Source: Woeseiaceae bacterium | GTDB lineage: Bacteria; Pseudomonadota; Gammaproteobacteria; Steroidobacterales; Woeseiaceae | DNA: 64,000 bases | Assembly: GCA_021773115.1 (NCBI GenBank) | Contig: JAJFKS010000025.1 | Span: 248,001 to 312,000, forward strand | Direction of reading: 5' to 3' | In this document: piece after piece, positions 35,047-43,385 of the stretch | Numbering within the stretch: position 1 is the first letter of the stretch | Layout of the letters: every line of letters starts with the position of its first letter | Made by a program: the position numbers and the translations under genes | Notes under the pieces: model-generated | Told to the model about the DNA's origin: nothing | What the model saw: the letters and a program-made list of their open reading frames with translations, nothing else | Database searches by the model: none

Positions 35047-35478
35047 ATGTCTCAATCCAGCAATAAATTGCCAGGCAGCGACAAGCTATTTGGCAAAGTT
35101 ATCTACAGCTACACCCGTGCACAGGCGATCGACGACGGTGTCTTAATGGATGCTACCGAGATGGCCAAGGAGGCCGGATTTAACTGGCCTGTCGCACTGA
35201 CTGCGGCTGCCTGGTCGGACTGTGTCGCCTGGAGCGATGCGGATAATGATCGGCAGACCTACCAGGATCAATCCGGGCGCTTGTGGGATGTGCTTTTCAT
35301 GGCGTCCTATGCGATTCGTTCAGCGAAGAACAGCGATCAGCAACTGCTATTCGAGCTGCAGCGTATTGCCCGCGATGGGTGCAGTACCAAGAGCCAACGG
35401 CTCACCTTGAAACTGATCCTCGGCCCTGACGATGACGGGGAACCTGTCATTACCATCATGCTGCCGGAGGAAGATTAG
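35047..35478 (+). CDS. DUF6573-like protein
   Basis: A 143-residue cytoplasmic protein. SYTRAQAIDDGVLMDATEMAKEAGFNWPVALT, read in two parts (SYTRAQAIDDGVLMD; ATEMAKEAGFNWPVALT), is the hallmark of DUF6573 proteins, which occur widely on conjugative elements and phages beside radC genes. The C-terminus (TLKLILGPDDDGEPVITIM) is also typical. Function unknown; a role in anti-restriction or anti-defence has been suspected for such neighbours but nothing in the sequence proves it. The ATG follows AAGGAG. Confidence 0.78.
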   Translation: MSQSSNKLPGSDKLFGKVIYSYTRAQAIDDGVLMDATEMAKEAGFNWPVALTAAAWSDCVAWSDADNDRQTYQDQSGRLWDVLFMASYAIRSAKNSDQQLLFELQRIARDGCSTKSQRLTLKLILGPDDDGEPVITIMLPEED

Positions 35479-35805
35479 CGATTGCCGTGACGGCAACCTG
35501 CCCCTGGCCACTTGGGATAAAGTGGCACCTTCGCTCGGCAATGCACTGAGCGTCCGTTCCGAAGCTGCGACCTCACGCGGCATTTCGTTGCGATAGAAAG
35601 CGCGGTGATCGACCGATCGCCAACGCGCTCACGTCTTGCCTCCATGATGTACCTCAATCCCACAAACGGCTGTCCACAGAGTCCACAGATTCTGCGGCGA
35701 TAGCAGCGCGAGCCCCACACTCGCGATGCAGGAAACCGTGCCGAAAGCATCAAGCTGTGGGCCCCTGTGGTCAGGCGAACTCCGAAGGTTGTACCCATCC
35801 CTATT

Positions 35806-35836
35806 GATCTGTGCCGGGCGGGACCCGGCACAGATC
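35806..35836. repeat. Perfect 13-bp hairpin
   Basis: GATCTGTGCCGGG (35806-35818) and its exact complement CCCGGCACAGATC (35824-35836) around CGGGA. Confidence 0.8.
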
Positions 35837-35853
35837 GGTCCACGTTGCGACGC

Positions 35854-35886
35854 GCCCTCGTCACCAGTTGCACTGGTGACGAGGGC
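35854..35886. repeat. Perfect 15-bp hairpin
   Basis: GCCCTCGTCACCAGT (35854-35868) and ACTGGTGACGAGGGC (35872-35886) around a 3-nt loop, 17 bp after the preceding hairpin. Not followed by a T run. Confidence 0.8.
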
Positions 35887-36018
35887 CTCTGCGCCAGAAA
35901 GTACGCCGCAGCCAGGCGGGCTTTTCGGGTTACTCAGAGGTTATCTGTTCTTACACTGCACCCTCGACATCGAATTTAGCCGCGGCCACTGCGGACAAAG
36001 TGGCAACAAAGCGCGACA

Positions 36019-36176
36019 GGACCGTGAAAAGCGCTGCGATTGAATAATCGTTGGTCCATCTTCGGATGAAAGCAGAAGTTTTGCTTTATCTGTCTTAACG
36101 CAAGGCGATTGCCTTGTATTCATGCAACGACGCCAATCTCAAGTCGTTGCAATCCAACCAATGCGGAAAAACCGCA
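36019..36176 (+). ncRNA. Second structured leader, similar in plan to the DUF3577 leader
   Basis: Order of elements: closing stem GGACC/GGTCC (36019-36057), the shared word GGTCCATCTTC right after it (also at 33822-33832), stem-loop CAAGGC-GATT-GCCTTG (36101-36116), stem-loop GCAACGAC/GTCGTTGC (36124-36150) and TGCGG-AAAAA-CCGCA (36162-36176). The first two elements parallel those before DUF3577. It leads into a strong ribosome-binding site at 36183-36190. Confidence 0.5.
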
Positions 36177-36194
36177 AACTTTAAAGGAGGTGAT

Positions 36195-36311
36195 GTGCAC
36201 CATTATCAAGAAACGCCCGATGTCGGGCAAACTGGATTGCGCTGGGTCGGTCCCCGACGGGGAAAAATCAGCGTTGCCTGCGACCAGGCAGATTCAGGTC
36301 GATGGGGTTAG
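36195..36311 (+). CDS. Possible 38-residue small protein behind the second leader
   Basis: AAAGGAGG (36183-36190) is followed by two overlapping frames: GTG at 36195 (38 residues, with TGLRWVGPRRGKIS and VACDQADSGRWG) and ATG at 36193 (44 residues, to 36327). The GTG has the better spacing. The DNA also forms small hairpins (CGCCCGATGTCGGGC, GGTCCCCGACGGGG), so the segment may be regulatory RNA only. No family recognised. Confidence 0.3.
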   Translation: MHHYQETPDVGQTGLRWVGPRRGKISVACDQADSGRWG

Positions 36312-36395
36312 TGTCCCAGGACTGTAGCGCGCAAGCGCAGCCAGACAGAGAATGCTGTCGGTTAGTCAGATTCACTTACCAATCGCTTTAACACG

Positions 36396-37262
36396 GTGAG
36401 AGACCTGAATTACCAGCTCAAAGAACTCGGTCGACACAACCGGGATGGCAGTCATGCCACACAAGCGAAACGGGCATACCTGTTATCGCAAATCGCCAAC
36501 CAGCTGCATGGGCTCGGCTTTAGCGGAATGTCAGCACGTTCCTTGCGGCCCAAGCACGTGCAGGCGTTGGTGAGTAAATGGAAACAGCAGGGGATTGCTG
36601 TCGGTACGATCAAAAATCGACTGGCAGCGATCCGTTGGTGGGCACGTAAGGTCAATCGGCGAGGTGCCGTTGCCAAGGGCAACGACTATTACGGTATTGC
36701 CTCGCGGCAAATGGTCAGTGCGGTCTCCAAGGCACAAACACTGTCGGCGGCGCAGTTGTCACGAATCACCGATCGGCACGTGTACTTGAGTCTTGAGTTG
36801 CAGCGGGCGTTTGGTCTTCGTCGGGAAGAGGCGCTCAAATTCAGGCCGAGCTTTGCCGACCGGGGCGATCGCCTGGTACTCAAAGCGAGTTGGACCAAAG
36901 GCGGCAAGTCACGTGTGATTCCGATTCGTACCGATGAACAAAGAAAAATTCTTGGCCGGGTATGGCAACTGGCGGGCAAAGGTTCGTTAATTCCTGCTGA
37001 GCGCAGTTACATCCAGCACCTACGCGTGTATGTACGCCAGATCATGAATGCCGGTCTTTCAAAAATGCACGGTCTGCGGCATGCCTACGCACAACAGCGG
37101 TATTTTGAACTCACGGGCTGGGCATGCCCGGTTGCCGGCGGACCGAAGAGCGCATCGCTGAGTCTGAATGATCGGCGCATCGACAAAGCTGCACGACTCA
37201 CCATCAGTCGTGAGCTTGGTCACGTTCGCGAGCAGATCGTCTCCGTTTACATCGGACGATAG
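36396..37262 (+). CDS. Tyrosine recombinase (ICE-internal integrase-domain protein)
   Basis: A 288-residue phage-integrase-type recombinase. An N-terminal core-binding domain (HATQAKRAYLLSQIANQLHGLG through AIRWWARKVNR) precedes the catalytic domain with box I arginine in FGLRREEALKF, the beta-hairpin lysine in WTKGGKSRVIP, box II MHGLRHAYAQ (H-x-x-R) and LGHVREQIVSVYIGR, which supplies the last histidine and the nucleophile tyrosine. All catalytic residues appear present. It lies in the middle of the element, not at its end, so it is probably not the main integrase; homologues at this position are standard in PFGI-1-type ICEs. Start GTG 36396. Confidence 0.82.
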   Translation: MRDLNYQLKELGRHNRDGSHATQAKRAYLLSQIANQLHGLGFSGMSARSLRPKHVQALVSKWKQQGIAVGTIKNRLAAIRWWARKVNRRGAVAKGNDYYGIASRQMVSAVSKAQTLSAAQLSRITDRHVYLSLELQRAFGLRREEALKFRPSFADRGDRLVLKASWTKGGKSRVIPIRTDEQRKILGRVWQLAGKGSLIPAERSYIQHLRVYVRQIMNAGLSKMHGLRHAYAQQRYFELTGWACPVAGGPKSASLSLNDRRIDKAARLTISRELGHVREQIVSVYIGR

Positions 37263-37378
37263 CGCAACAAATCCCGACACTCAGCTGAAGGCTTTCTTGG
37301 TATCGCCACACCACCATTGGCGCGATGCTGAGTGTGCGCAAACGAGTTGCACCCGATTCATACCACCCAGGAACTCCG

Positions 37379-37846
37379 ATGACTCGAATCAGTACCCAGT
37401 TAACACGAATCACACTGCTAGCCGCCAGCGGGCTGCTTGCCCTGTTTCTCAATGTAACCAGCCATGCCGGTGAAGGTGAACGCCAGGTTGGTCGCTACCA
37501 AACCATGGTGCTTACTCCCAGCGACGAACAAATTGATTTGCTCTCAAACATCGTCGACGTGGAATTTCCCGAGGAAATCAATACGCTCGGTCAGGCGGTC
37601 ACACATCTTCTCGACGGCAGCGGCTATCGATTGCTCAGTGCGACGTTGGCCGAGCCCAACCGCAGCCACTTGTTCGCGATGCCTTTACCAACGGTTCAAC
37701 GACACCTGGGGCCGCTGCACTTGCGACAGGCGCTGCAACTTCTCGGAGGACCCGCACACCGCCTGGTGGTTGAACCCACGTATCGATTGGTGTCGTTTGA
37801 GCTGATCAAGAAAGCGAGTAGTGCGAATGACTATTCCGACCAGTAA
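37379..37846 (+). CDS. PilL2-like ICE type IV pilus protein
   Basis: A 155-residue exported protein with a signal peptide (LLAASGLLALFLNVTSHAG) and the PilL N-terminal domain (TIGR03748 type): VGRYQTMVLTPSDEQIDLL, INTLGQAVTHLLDGSGYRLL and LGPLHLRQALQLLGGPAHRLVV. In PFGI-1 elements PilL starts the conjugative-pilus and mating block. Here it is the only pilus gene visible, so either the remaining pil genes were lost or this short form serves the mating channel. ATG 37379 begins the signal peptide. It overlaps the next gene by about 20 bp. Confidence 0.8.
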   Translation: MTRISTQLTRITLLAASGLLALFLNVTSHAGEGERQVGRYQTMVLTPSDEQIDLLSNIVDVEFPEEINTLGQAVTHLLDGSGYRLLSATLAEPNRSHLFAMPLPTVQRHLGPLHLRQALQLLGGPAHRLVVEPTYRLVSFELIKKASSANDYSDQ

Positions 37847-38633
37847 TCGCCCGGGAGTCATCGTGCCAGCGCTTACGCTGGCAGTTTTTACGATCATATC
37901 GTTACTCACCCCGGCTTTCGCACAGAGCGTGTCGAACACGACGGCAAAAAAAACGCACACGTCATCTATCGATTCGACGAGCACGCCGTTGTCGGAAAGC
38001 GAACGGCAACGCTCTGCTGCCTGGAGCCTAACCGATACCGAGTGGCGTCGTTATCAAAGCCTGCTGCTTGGCATTCGCGGCAGTATCAGCCCCGCCAATC
38101 TGTCGCCCATTGAAGTGCTGGGAATTCACGCCCGAGACGATGCTGAGCGGCAACGTTTTGCCGAACGTTGGGCACGCGCGATGCGCGACGACGCCGAGCG
38201 CATCCTGGCCTTTCAACAGGCCTACGATACAGCTGCGAAACGGCTGTTCTCGGGGCAAACCCTTATCGATGTCGGCAAGCTCCATACCTTGCCGCAGAAG
38301 ACCAGCGAGCTGCAGCCGGACGATCGCATTTTGTTTTTCACAGGTGTGAAATGTCCGGCTTGTGACGCCATGTTGGTAAAACTCCTCAGTCGTATGGAGT
38401 CGGTTGCCGGCATCGATATCTACATTGATGACGTGCCAGGAAATGACGACGACGACATTCGCGCCTGGGCGGAAGATCACGGCATTGAACGCGCATGGGT
38501 AGGATCACGGCGCGTGACACTGAATCATGACGGTGGGGCGCTTGAGAAGATAACAAACGATTCGCCTGAAAGACCGGCGCTCTATGTCCGTCGCAACGGT
38601 CAACTATCCGCTTTGTCGTATGCCGAGCTTTGA
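37827..38633 (+). CDS. ICE protein, PFL_4693 family
   Basis: A 268-residue exported protein (signal peptide with VPALTLAVFTIISLLTPAFA) of the TIGR03759/PFL_4693 family. Marker segments: AWSLTDTEWRRYQSLLLGIRG, LSPIEVLGIHARDDAERQRFAERWA, and a thioredoxin-like C-terminal half with FTGVKCPACDAML (CxxC) and ERPALYVRRNGQL. The CxxC suggests a periplasmic disulfide or assembly role in the mating apparatus. Start is ATG 37827 or GTG 37821; neither is decided by a ribosome-binding site. The stop overlaps the next start (TGATG). Confidence 0.85.
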   Translation: MTIPTSNRPGVIVPALTLAVFTIISLLTPAFAQSVSNTTAKKTHTSSIDSTSTPLSESERQRSAAWSLTDTEWRRYQSLLLGIRGSISPANLSPIEVLGIHARDDAERQRFAERWARAMRDDAERILAFQQAYDTAAKRLFSGQTLIDVGKLHTLPQKTSELQPDDRILFFTGVKCPACDAMLVKLLSRMESVAGIDIYIDDVPGNDDDDIRAWAEDHGIERAWVGSRRVTLNHDGGALEKITNDSPERPALYVRRNGQLSALSYAEL

Positions 38634-39178
38634 TGTCTCGCTTCTTTGTGAAAGCATGCTCAGTTGTATTGCTGTGGCTCGCAGCCTCTCCCAGCAGCCA
38701 AGCAGAGGAATTACTTCCGCCGGTCTATCGTTGGATCGCCGCCGACAAGGAGATTCCGGCAAGGCTTTTCTATGCCGTCTCGCTCGCTGAGAGTGGCAAG
38801 ACCATTTCAGCAACCAGCGGCCGTCGCCCCTGGCCGTGGACTCTCAACATCGCCGGCGAAGGCGTGTACTTCAACAGTCGCTGGGAAGCCTGGCGGGCAC
38901 TGGATGAGTCTCTGCGCGCCGGTGAGACTTCAGTGGATATCGGCCTGATGCAAGTGAACTGGCACTATCATCAGGCACGCCTGGGCAGTACCTGGCTGGC
39001 GCTGGAGCCAACACATAATCTCAGCGTCGGCGCCGACATTCTTAAAGATTGCTACCGAAAACGCCGCGACTGGTGGGCCAGCGTCGGTTGCTACCACGCA
39101 CCGGGAGATCAGGCGCGTGCACGACGATACCGTGCCCGGGTGATGGCGCTATGGCATGAACTGCCGGGGATGGATTGA
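38633..39178 (+). CDS. Lytic transglycosylase of the conjugation apparatus
   Basis: A 181-residue exported SLT-type murein transglycosylase. Signal peptide 1-25 (VVLLWLAASPSSQAE); catalytic Glu in YAVSLAESGK, WPWTLNIAGEGVYF, VDIGLMQVNWHYH and NLSVGADILKDCY are the standard boxes. It opens peptidoglycan for the mating channel. The position between PFL_4693- and PFL_4695-type genes is conserved in this ICE class. Start ATG 38633 overlaps the preceding stop, and its own stop overlaps the following ATG, indicating tight translational coupling. Confidence 0.9.
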   Translation: MSRFFVKACSVVLLWLAASPSSQAEELLPPVYRWIAADKEIPARLFYAVSLAESGKTISATSGRRPWPWTLNIAGEGVYFNSRWEAWRALDESLRAGETSVDIGLMQVNWHYHQARLGSTWLALEPTHNLSVGADILKDCYRKRRDWWASVGCYHAPGDQARARRYRARVMALWHELPGMD

Positions 39179-39714
39179 TGCCAATACTCTGCATCCGAAA
39201 ACGACGGATTATGGGTATTTTCGTATGTTGCCTGCTTGCCACTACCTCAGTGGCACTCGCCGAGCTGACCGTCGTTTTTGACAACGGTCAGGCAAGGCCA
39301 TTATCGGATTTCTTCGGTCCACTGGATTCGGGCAAACCCGATACCGTTCCGCCGTACACTGAAAAGCACCGACTGGGCGCCGCCGATGTTGAGTCGTTGT
39401 TACCGATTCGCTCGCCGGGACTCACGCCGGGAAAAGTTACGGCAAGAGAACACAGCGTGCCGTTTGCTCGTTCCTTCTTTCTGATCGGATCGGATGCGAT
39501 CTCAAAACGTTGGCTCACAGAAAACCGAGAAGCACTGAAGCGGATGGGTGCCATGGGCCTGCTGGTTGAAGCAGGCAGTATTGAGGATCTAGACGCCATT
39601 GCGAATCTGGCAGATGGCTTACCAATCACACCGGCATCCGGGTCCGACATTGCCAAAGCACTGGGTATTCGTCACTACCCGGTGGGCATATCCGCAGGTC
39701 GTATTTGGCAGTGA
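39178..39714 (+). CDS. ICE protein, PFL_4695 family
   Basis: A 178-residue exported protein of the TIGR03765/PFL_4695 family. A hydrophobic leader (MGIFVCCLLATTSVALA) precedes LTVVFDNGQARPLSDFFGPL, VESLLPIRSPGLTPGKV, SFFLIGSDAISKRWLTENREAL, and the end HYPVGISAGRIWQ; all are characteristic. It is always encoded just before traD. Role in conjugation undefined. It overlaps the traD start by four bases (GTGA). Confidence 0.88.
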   Translation: MPILCIRKRRIMGIFVCCLLATTSVALAELTVVFDNGQARPLSDFFGPLDSGKPDTVPPYTEKHRLGAADVESLLPIRSPGLTPGKVTAREHSVPFARSFFLIGSDAISKRWLTENREALKRMGAMGLLVEAGSIEDLDAIANLADGLPITPASGSDIAKALGIRHYPVGISAGRIWQ

Positions 39715-41825
39715 GCCGCTACGCCATCGATGCGTTGTTGCGCCCGCCAGTGGAGCTGTGGTCGGTGTTAGTCACATTGCTTGCAGCTCTAATAGCGGCA
39801 ACAGCGCCGTGGGCGCTAATGCTACCGGACGGGGTCGGCTACGCTGTCTGTGCGTGCCTGATCGTGTTCGCGGCGTTTCGCGCCCGGCAGGCATGGCACG
39901 TTATCCGCTATCAACGACGACTCAAGAGAATGCCGAGTTACCGCCTGTATCTTGATCGCGTGCCGCTGAGCCGGCACAAACTGTTTCTGGGTCGCGGCTT
40001 TTTGTGGACGCAACAACACACGCAACGCTTGCGCGATACGCTGCGTCCGGAAGTGCAACACTACGTGCAGCCGCATTGGTTGTATCGCTGGGCGCGCCGC
40101 ATGGAACTGCGATGGGAGTCGGCACGGTGTTTGTCCAGCCTGGCCAAGCTGTTACGCAGCCGCCGTTGGTGGAATCCACTGGCGCCCATACCACTACTGG
40201 GCGGCAACCCGGCGCTGCATGCGGTCGGTATCCATGAGCAGGATGTATGGATGGACCTTGATGAGCGGGTGGGTCATACGCTGGTGCTCGGCACCACCCG
40301 CGTTGGCAAAACACGATTAGCAGAACTCTTGATCGCCCAGGATATTCGGCGCGGCGATGTGGTGATCGTGTTCGACCCGAAAGGCGATGCCGGTCTCTTG
40401 AAGCGCGTGTACGCAGAAGCCAAACGAAACGGGCGCGAAAAGGATTTTGCCCTGTTTCACCTGGGCTATCCGGAGGCATCGGTACGCTACAACGCGATCG
40501 GTAATTTCTCCCGCATCACGGAAGTCGCAACGAGAATTGCCAATCAATTGCCCCGCGAGGGCAACTCGGCGGCCTTTAAAGAGTTCGCTTGGCGTTTCGT
40601 TAATATCATTGCCAGAGCGTTAGTCGCGCTGGGCCAGCGACCCGACTACGAGCGTGTCCGGCGTTACATTAACGACATGGAACCGCTGTTTATTCAATAC
40701 GCAAAGGCCATATTGAATCAGCAAGGAAAAGCGGGCTGGCAGGAGGAAGTGGTCAAGCTGGCCGCGAGCGCCACAGGACGTCATGTGCCACACGCTCTTC
40801 GCGGTCGCCAAGCCGAAGCGATCGCCCTTACTTTGTATCTGCAGGGCAGCGATATCTATGAGCCGGTGCTTGATGGATTGATGTCGGCGTTCAAGTACGA
40901 CCGAACCTATTTTGACAAGATCGTAAGCTCTGTAGGTCCGTTGTTGGAAAAGCTCACCACCGGAAAGATTGCGAAATTGCTGTCCCCGGACGTGGAGGAC
41001 CAGGAGGATGAGCGAGCAGTATTGGAATGGCTGCAAGTCATCCGGAACAAGGGCATCGTCTATGTGGGCCTCGATGCACTCAGCGATACCACCGTGGCGA
41101 GCGCCGTTGGGAACTCGATGTTCGCTGATTTGGTTTCCGTGGCCGGCCACATTTACAAACACGGCGTACCGGGGACTGAAGGCGGTGTACCCACCATCTC
41201 CTTACACGCCGATGAGTTTAATGAGCTCATCGGCGACGAATTCGTGCCGTTATTGAACAAGGCCGGTGGTGCAGGGTTTCAGGTGACAGCCTATACACAG
41301 ACCTGGTCGGATGTGGAGGCGCGCCTCGGCAATAGTGCCAAAGCCGGGCAGGTGGCCGGCAATTTCAACACGCTAATCATGCTGCGTGTGAAGGAATTGG
41401 CGACGGCACGCATGCTCACCGATCAATTACCGAATGTCGATGTTTTGACCCTAATGAGCGTCTCCGGCGTAGATGACTCATCAGACCCAGGTTCGGGCGT
41501 TGATTTCAAATCACGCAACGAAGATCGAATCAGTGTTTCGGAGGTCAGCCTGCTCGGCGTGTCCGAACTGGTAACACTGCCCAAAGGCCAGGCTTTTGCG
41601 ATGCTCTCGGGTGGTCAGCTGTGGAAACTCCGCATGCCGCTGGCCGATAGCATCGACGACGCAGTGTTGCCGCAGGCGTTTCGCGATCTCACGACGGAAA
41701 TGGAGCGAAGCTACATCACCAACGATTATTGGTATCGACAGCGCGAGACCTGGTGGCTGGAGACGGGGCAGGGCATGGCGAATAAAGGGGATGCCAATGG
41801 CGAGGCCGCCGCCACGCAATCATGA
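39711..41825 (+). CDS. traD: Type IV coupling protein TraD, PFGI-1/SXT class
   Basis: A 704-residue inner-membrane ATPase that couples the relaxosome to the mating channel. Two N-terminal membrane helices (LWSVLVTLLAALIAATAPWAL; YAVCACLIVFAAF), Walker A GTTRVGKT starting at residue 194, Walker B region VIVFDPKGDAG, and the distal ISLHADEFNELIG and AYTQTWSDVEARLG motifs of TraG/TraD ATPases. Length and the WNPLAPIPLLGG segment fit the SXT/PFGI class. The GTG at 39711 overlaps the preceding stop; the next gene starts inside its 3' end. Confidence 0.93.
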   Translation: MSRYAIDALLRPPVELWSVLVTLLAALIAATAPWALMLPDGVGYAVCACLIVFAAFRARQAWHVIRYQRRLKRMPSYRLYLDRVPLSRHKLFLGRGFLWTQQHTQRLRDTLRPEVQHYVQPHWLYRWARRMELRWESARCLSSLAKLLRSRRWWNPLAPIPLLGGNPALHAVGIHEQDVWMDLDERVGHTLVLGTTRVGKTRLAELLIAQDIRRGDVVIVFDPKGDAGLLKRVYAEAKRNGREKDFALFHLGYPEASVRYNAIGNFSRITEVATRIANQLPREGNSAAFKEFAWRFVNIIARALVALGQRPDYERVRRYINDMEPLFIQYAKAILNQQGKAGWQEEVVKLAASATGRHVPHALRGRQAEAIALTLYLQGSDIYEPVLDGLMSAFKYDRTYFDKIVSSVGPLLEKLTTGKIAKLLSPDVEDQEDERAVLEWLQVIRNKGIVYVGLDALSDTTVASAVGNSMFADLVSVAGHIYKHGVPGTEGGVPTISLHADEFNELIGDEFVPLLNKAGGAGFQVTAYTQTWSDVEARLGNSAKAGQVAGNFNTLIMLRVKELATARMLTDQLPNVDVLTLMSVSGVDDSSDPGSGVDFKSRNEDRISVSEVSLLGVSELVTLPKGQAFAMLSGGQLWKLRMPLADSIDDAVLPQAFRDLTTEMERSYITNDYWYRQRETWWLETGQGMANKGDANGEAAATQS

Positions 41826-42540
41826 TGCAGCGGCACATCCCGCGCGTAGAGGTTTTATTGCGGCACTATTCGGTCGTATCGGCTCAGCAATTCGTTGGCT
41901 GCTGTTGTCGTTGCTGGTTTCCATCGTGGTCGAAGGTCTCGGCATGGTGTTCTGGTGGCCCGAGCAGGGGCTTAATCACAGCCGCCAGATGCTGGCACAG
42001 GAAATCGAGTATCTGGATCAGGACTTTCGGCAAAGTGTATTAACTTCAGATCCCGGCCGCTTCGCCAGAAAAATCGCCGAGCGATCGCATTATTTCTTGT
42101 TTGAACTGACGGGTGTACTGCGCTTATCCGCATGGCTGTCACGACCATCCGCCGATGGAGAGACAGGCGTTCGCCCTAAATTGCATAAAGCGTACGCGCC
42201 AATCGAGCGATTCGTCACAGCGGCGATTCAGATTGTGCAGGTGTTTTCCGTGCGTCTGGCCATCTTGTGTTTGGCAACACCGGTGTTTCTATTGTTCAGT
42301 CTGATCGGCCTGGTGGATGGGCTGGTGCAACGGGACTTACGCCGCTGGGGCGGCGGGCGCGAAAGCTCATACCTGTACCACTACGCCAAGAACAGCGTTT
42401 GGATGTTCATGCTGAGTGCCTGGATCTTCTATCTGGCACTGCCGTTCAGCCTGCATCCGGCGTTTATCGTGCTGCCGTTCGCGATCCTGTTTGCAACCAG
42501 CATCAGTATTACGGCCAGCACCTTTAAGAAGTACCTTTAG
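41797..42540 (+). CDS. ICE membrane protein, PFL_4697 family
   Basis: A 247-residue inner-membrane protein of the TIGR03747/PFL_4697 family. Membrane segments are near the N-terminus (WLLLSLLVSIVVEGLGMVFWW), in the middle (LAILCLATPVFLLFSLIGLVDG) and at the end (MFMLSAWIFYLALPF, FIVLPFAILFATSISITA); VQRDLRRWGGGRESSYLYHYAKN is the conserved cytoplasmic loop. It always follows traD. Start ATG 41797 was preferred over 41791 for spacing to AAAGGGG. The mating operon is interrupted right after it by cargo. Confidence 0.88.
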   Translation: MARPPPRNHDAAAHPARRGFIAALFGRIGSAIRWLLLSLLVSIVVEGLGMVFWWPEQGLNHSRQMLAQEIEYLDQDFRQSVLTSDPGRFARKIAERSHYFLFELTGVLRLSAWLSRPSADGETGVRPKLHKAYAPIERFVTAAIQIVQVFSVRLAILCLATPVFLLFSLIGLVDGLVQRDLRRWGGGRESSYLYHYAKNSVWMFMLSAWIFYLALPFSLHPAFIVLPFAILFATSISITASTFKKYL

Positions 42541-42767
42541 GCGGTGCTGTGATTGGCTGGAGTTCAGTTGGGCCGTTGTTTCTTGGATTGGTTTCGCCAT
42601 CTTGCCCGCCGCCGTGAAAATTGTATGACCGCTATTGATGCCAACTTAGGGCACGACCTTACCCTCCTTGAAAAATGTCGGCAGTTTCTTTGCCAGAGGG
42701 CCATTTCTGCACTTTTTGGCCAAATTTGTTCACTGCACGGTATGAGCCATGTGCTTAGGCTGTATGG

Positions 42768-42929
42768 ATGCTCTTATCAATCTACATCGAAGCGCTGCTG
42801 GTGAACGAGGAATGGGCCGATCAAATCTGGGAGGCATGGAATGCAGGAGAACTGTGCGACCTGGTGGCGGCCAGCGCCTGGCTAGCTATGATCGTCGGTA
42901 CGCCACTATCAACATCCCCGCCTCAATAG
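42768..42929 (+). CDS. Small ICE protein (53 residues)
   Basis: A short frame with convincing protein character: IYIEALLVNEEWADQIWEAW, AGELCDLVAASAWLA and a short hydrophobic end. Its acidic, tryptophan-rich helix pattern recalls small proteins encoded in the same place, between PFL_4697 and RAQPRD genes, in related elements; this is from memory and unverified. No strong ribosome-binding site. If real, it marks the last ICE gene before the cargo insertion. Confidence 0.45.
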   Translation: MLLSIYIEALLVNEEWADQIWEAWNAGELCDLVAASAWLAMIVGTPLSTSPPQ

Positions 42930-43385
42930 TAAAAGTTTGGATGTTGCAGCGAACAGTCGAATCTGCGACCCATTGCAGCCTTTCGCCCGGAGAGAAGATT
43001 CGGCCAATACTTGCCGCTCAAGACCACCTGGTTCTATTCCAAAAGTAACCGCTTGCACGGAACGTCTGCTCAAGAGCGGCCGCTCAAAAAACGATTTTCG
43101 GAATTCTCGACTGGCTGCTTTCGGCCGAGGCTGTGTGAAAACGCAAAATTGACAGCCTAAGATCGTTTCCAGGCTTCGCTGATTTTTGGTTCACCGGCAT
43201 CATATCGAGACTAATAATTTAACCGAAAACGGCCTTGAGCGTACCGCTTAACCAATACAGAAGTGGTATCGAGAATATGCACAAGATTTCCCGATTTCGA
43301 TTTCCCTAGAATATGGTTACGCAAAAATTCTTGACGGTAATGAATACTACAGCCAAGGGGACTTCGCGGTCATTAGCATGTCCGG
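42930..43385. other. Left edge of cargo: repeats, no gene
   Basis: Holds a family-B unit (43001-43085) very similar to 11751-11835, the phrase GACTGGCTGCTTTCGGCC of the spacer family, and the left 18-bp inverted end of the cargo transposon (43124-43141). Nothing coding is visible between 43142 and 43385. Confidence 0.5.

Larger units (their letters stand above)
35479..36192. other. Gene-less regulatory region rich in hairpins
   Basis: No credible gene. It contains two copies of a small stem-loop, GCCACT-8 nt-AGTGGC (35507-35526 and 35985-36004), a direct repeat GTCCACAGA/GTCCACAGA near 35671, two strong adjacent perfect hairpins (next two entries) and a structured leader (36019-36176). Such density of secondary structure in an ICE core is expected for an origin of transfer or a single-strand replication start. 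Confidence 0.55.
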
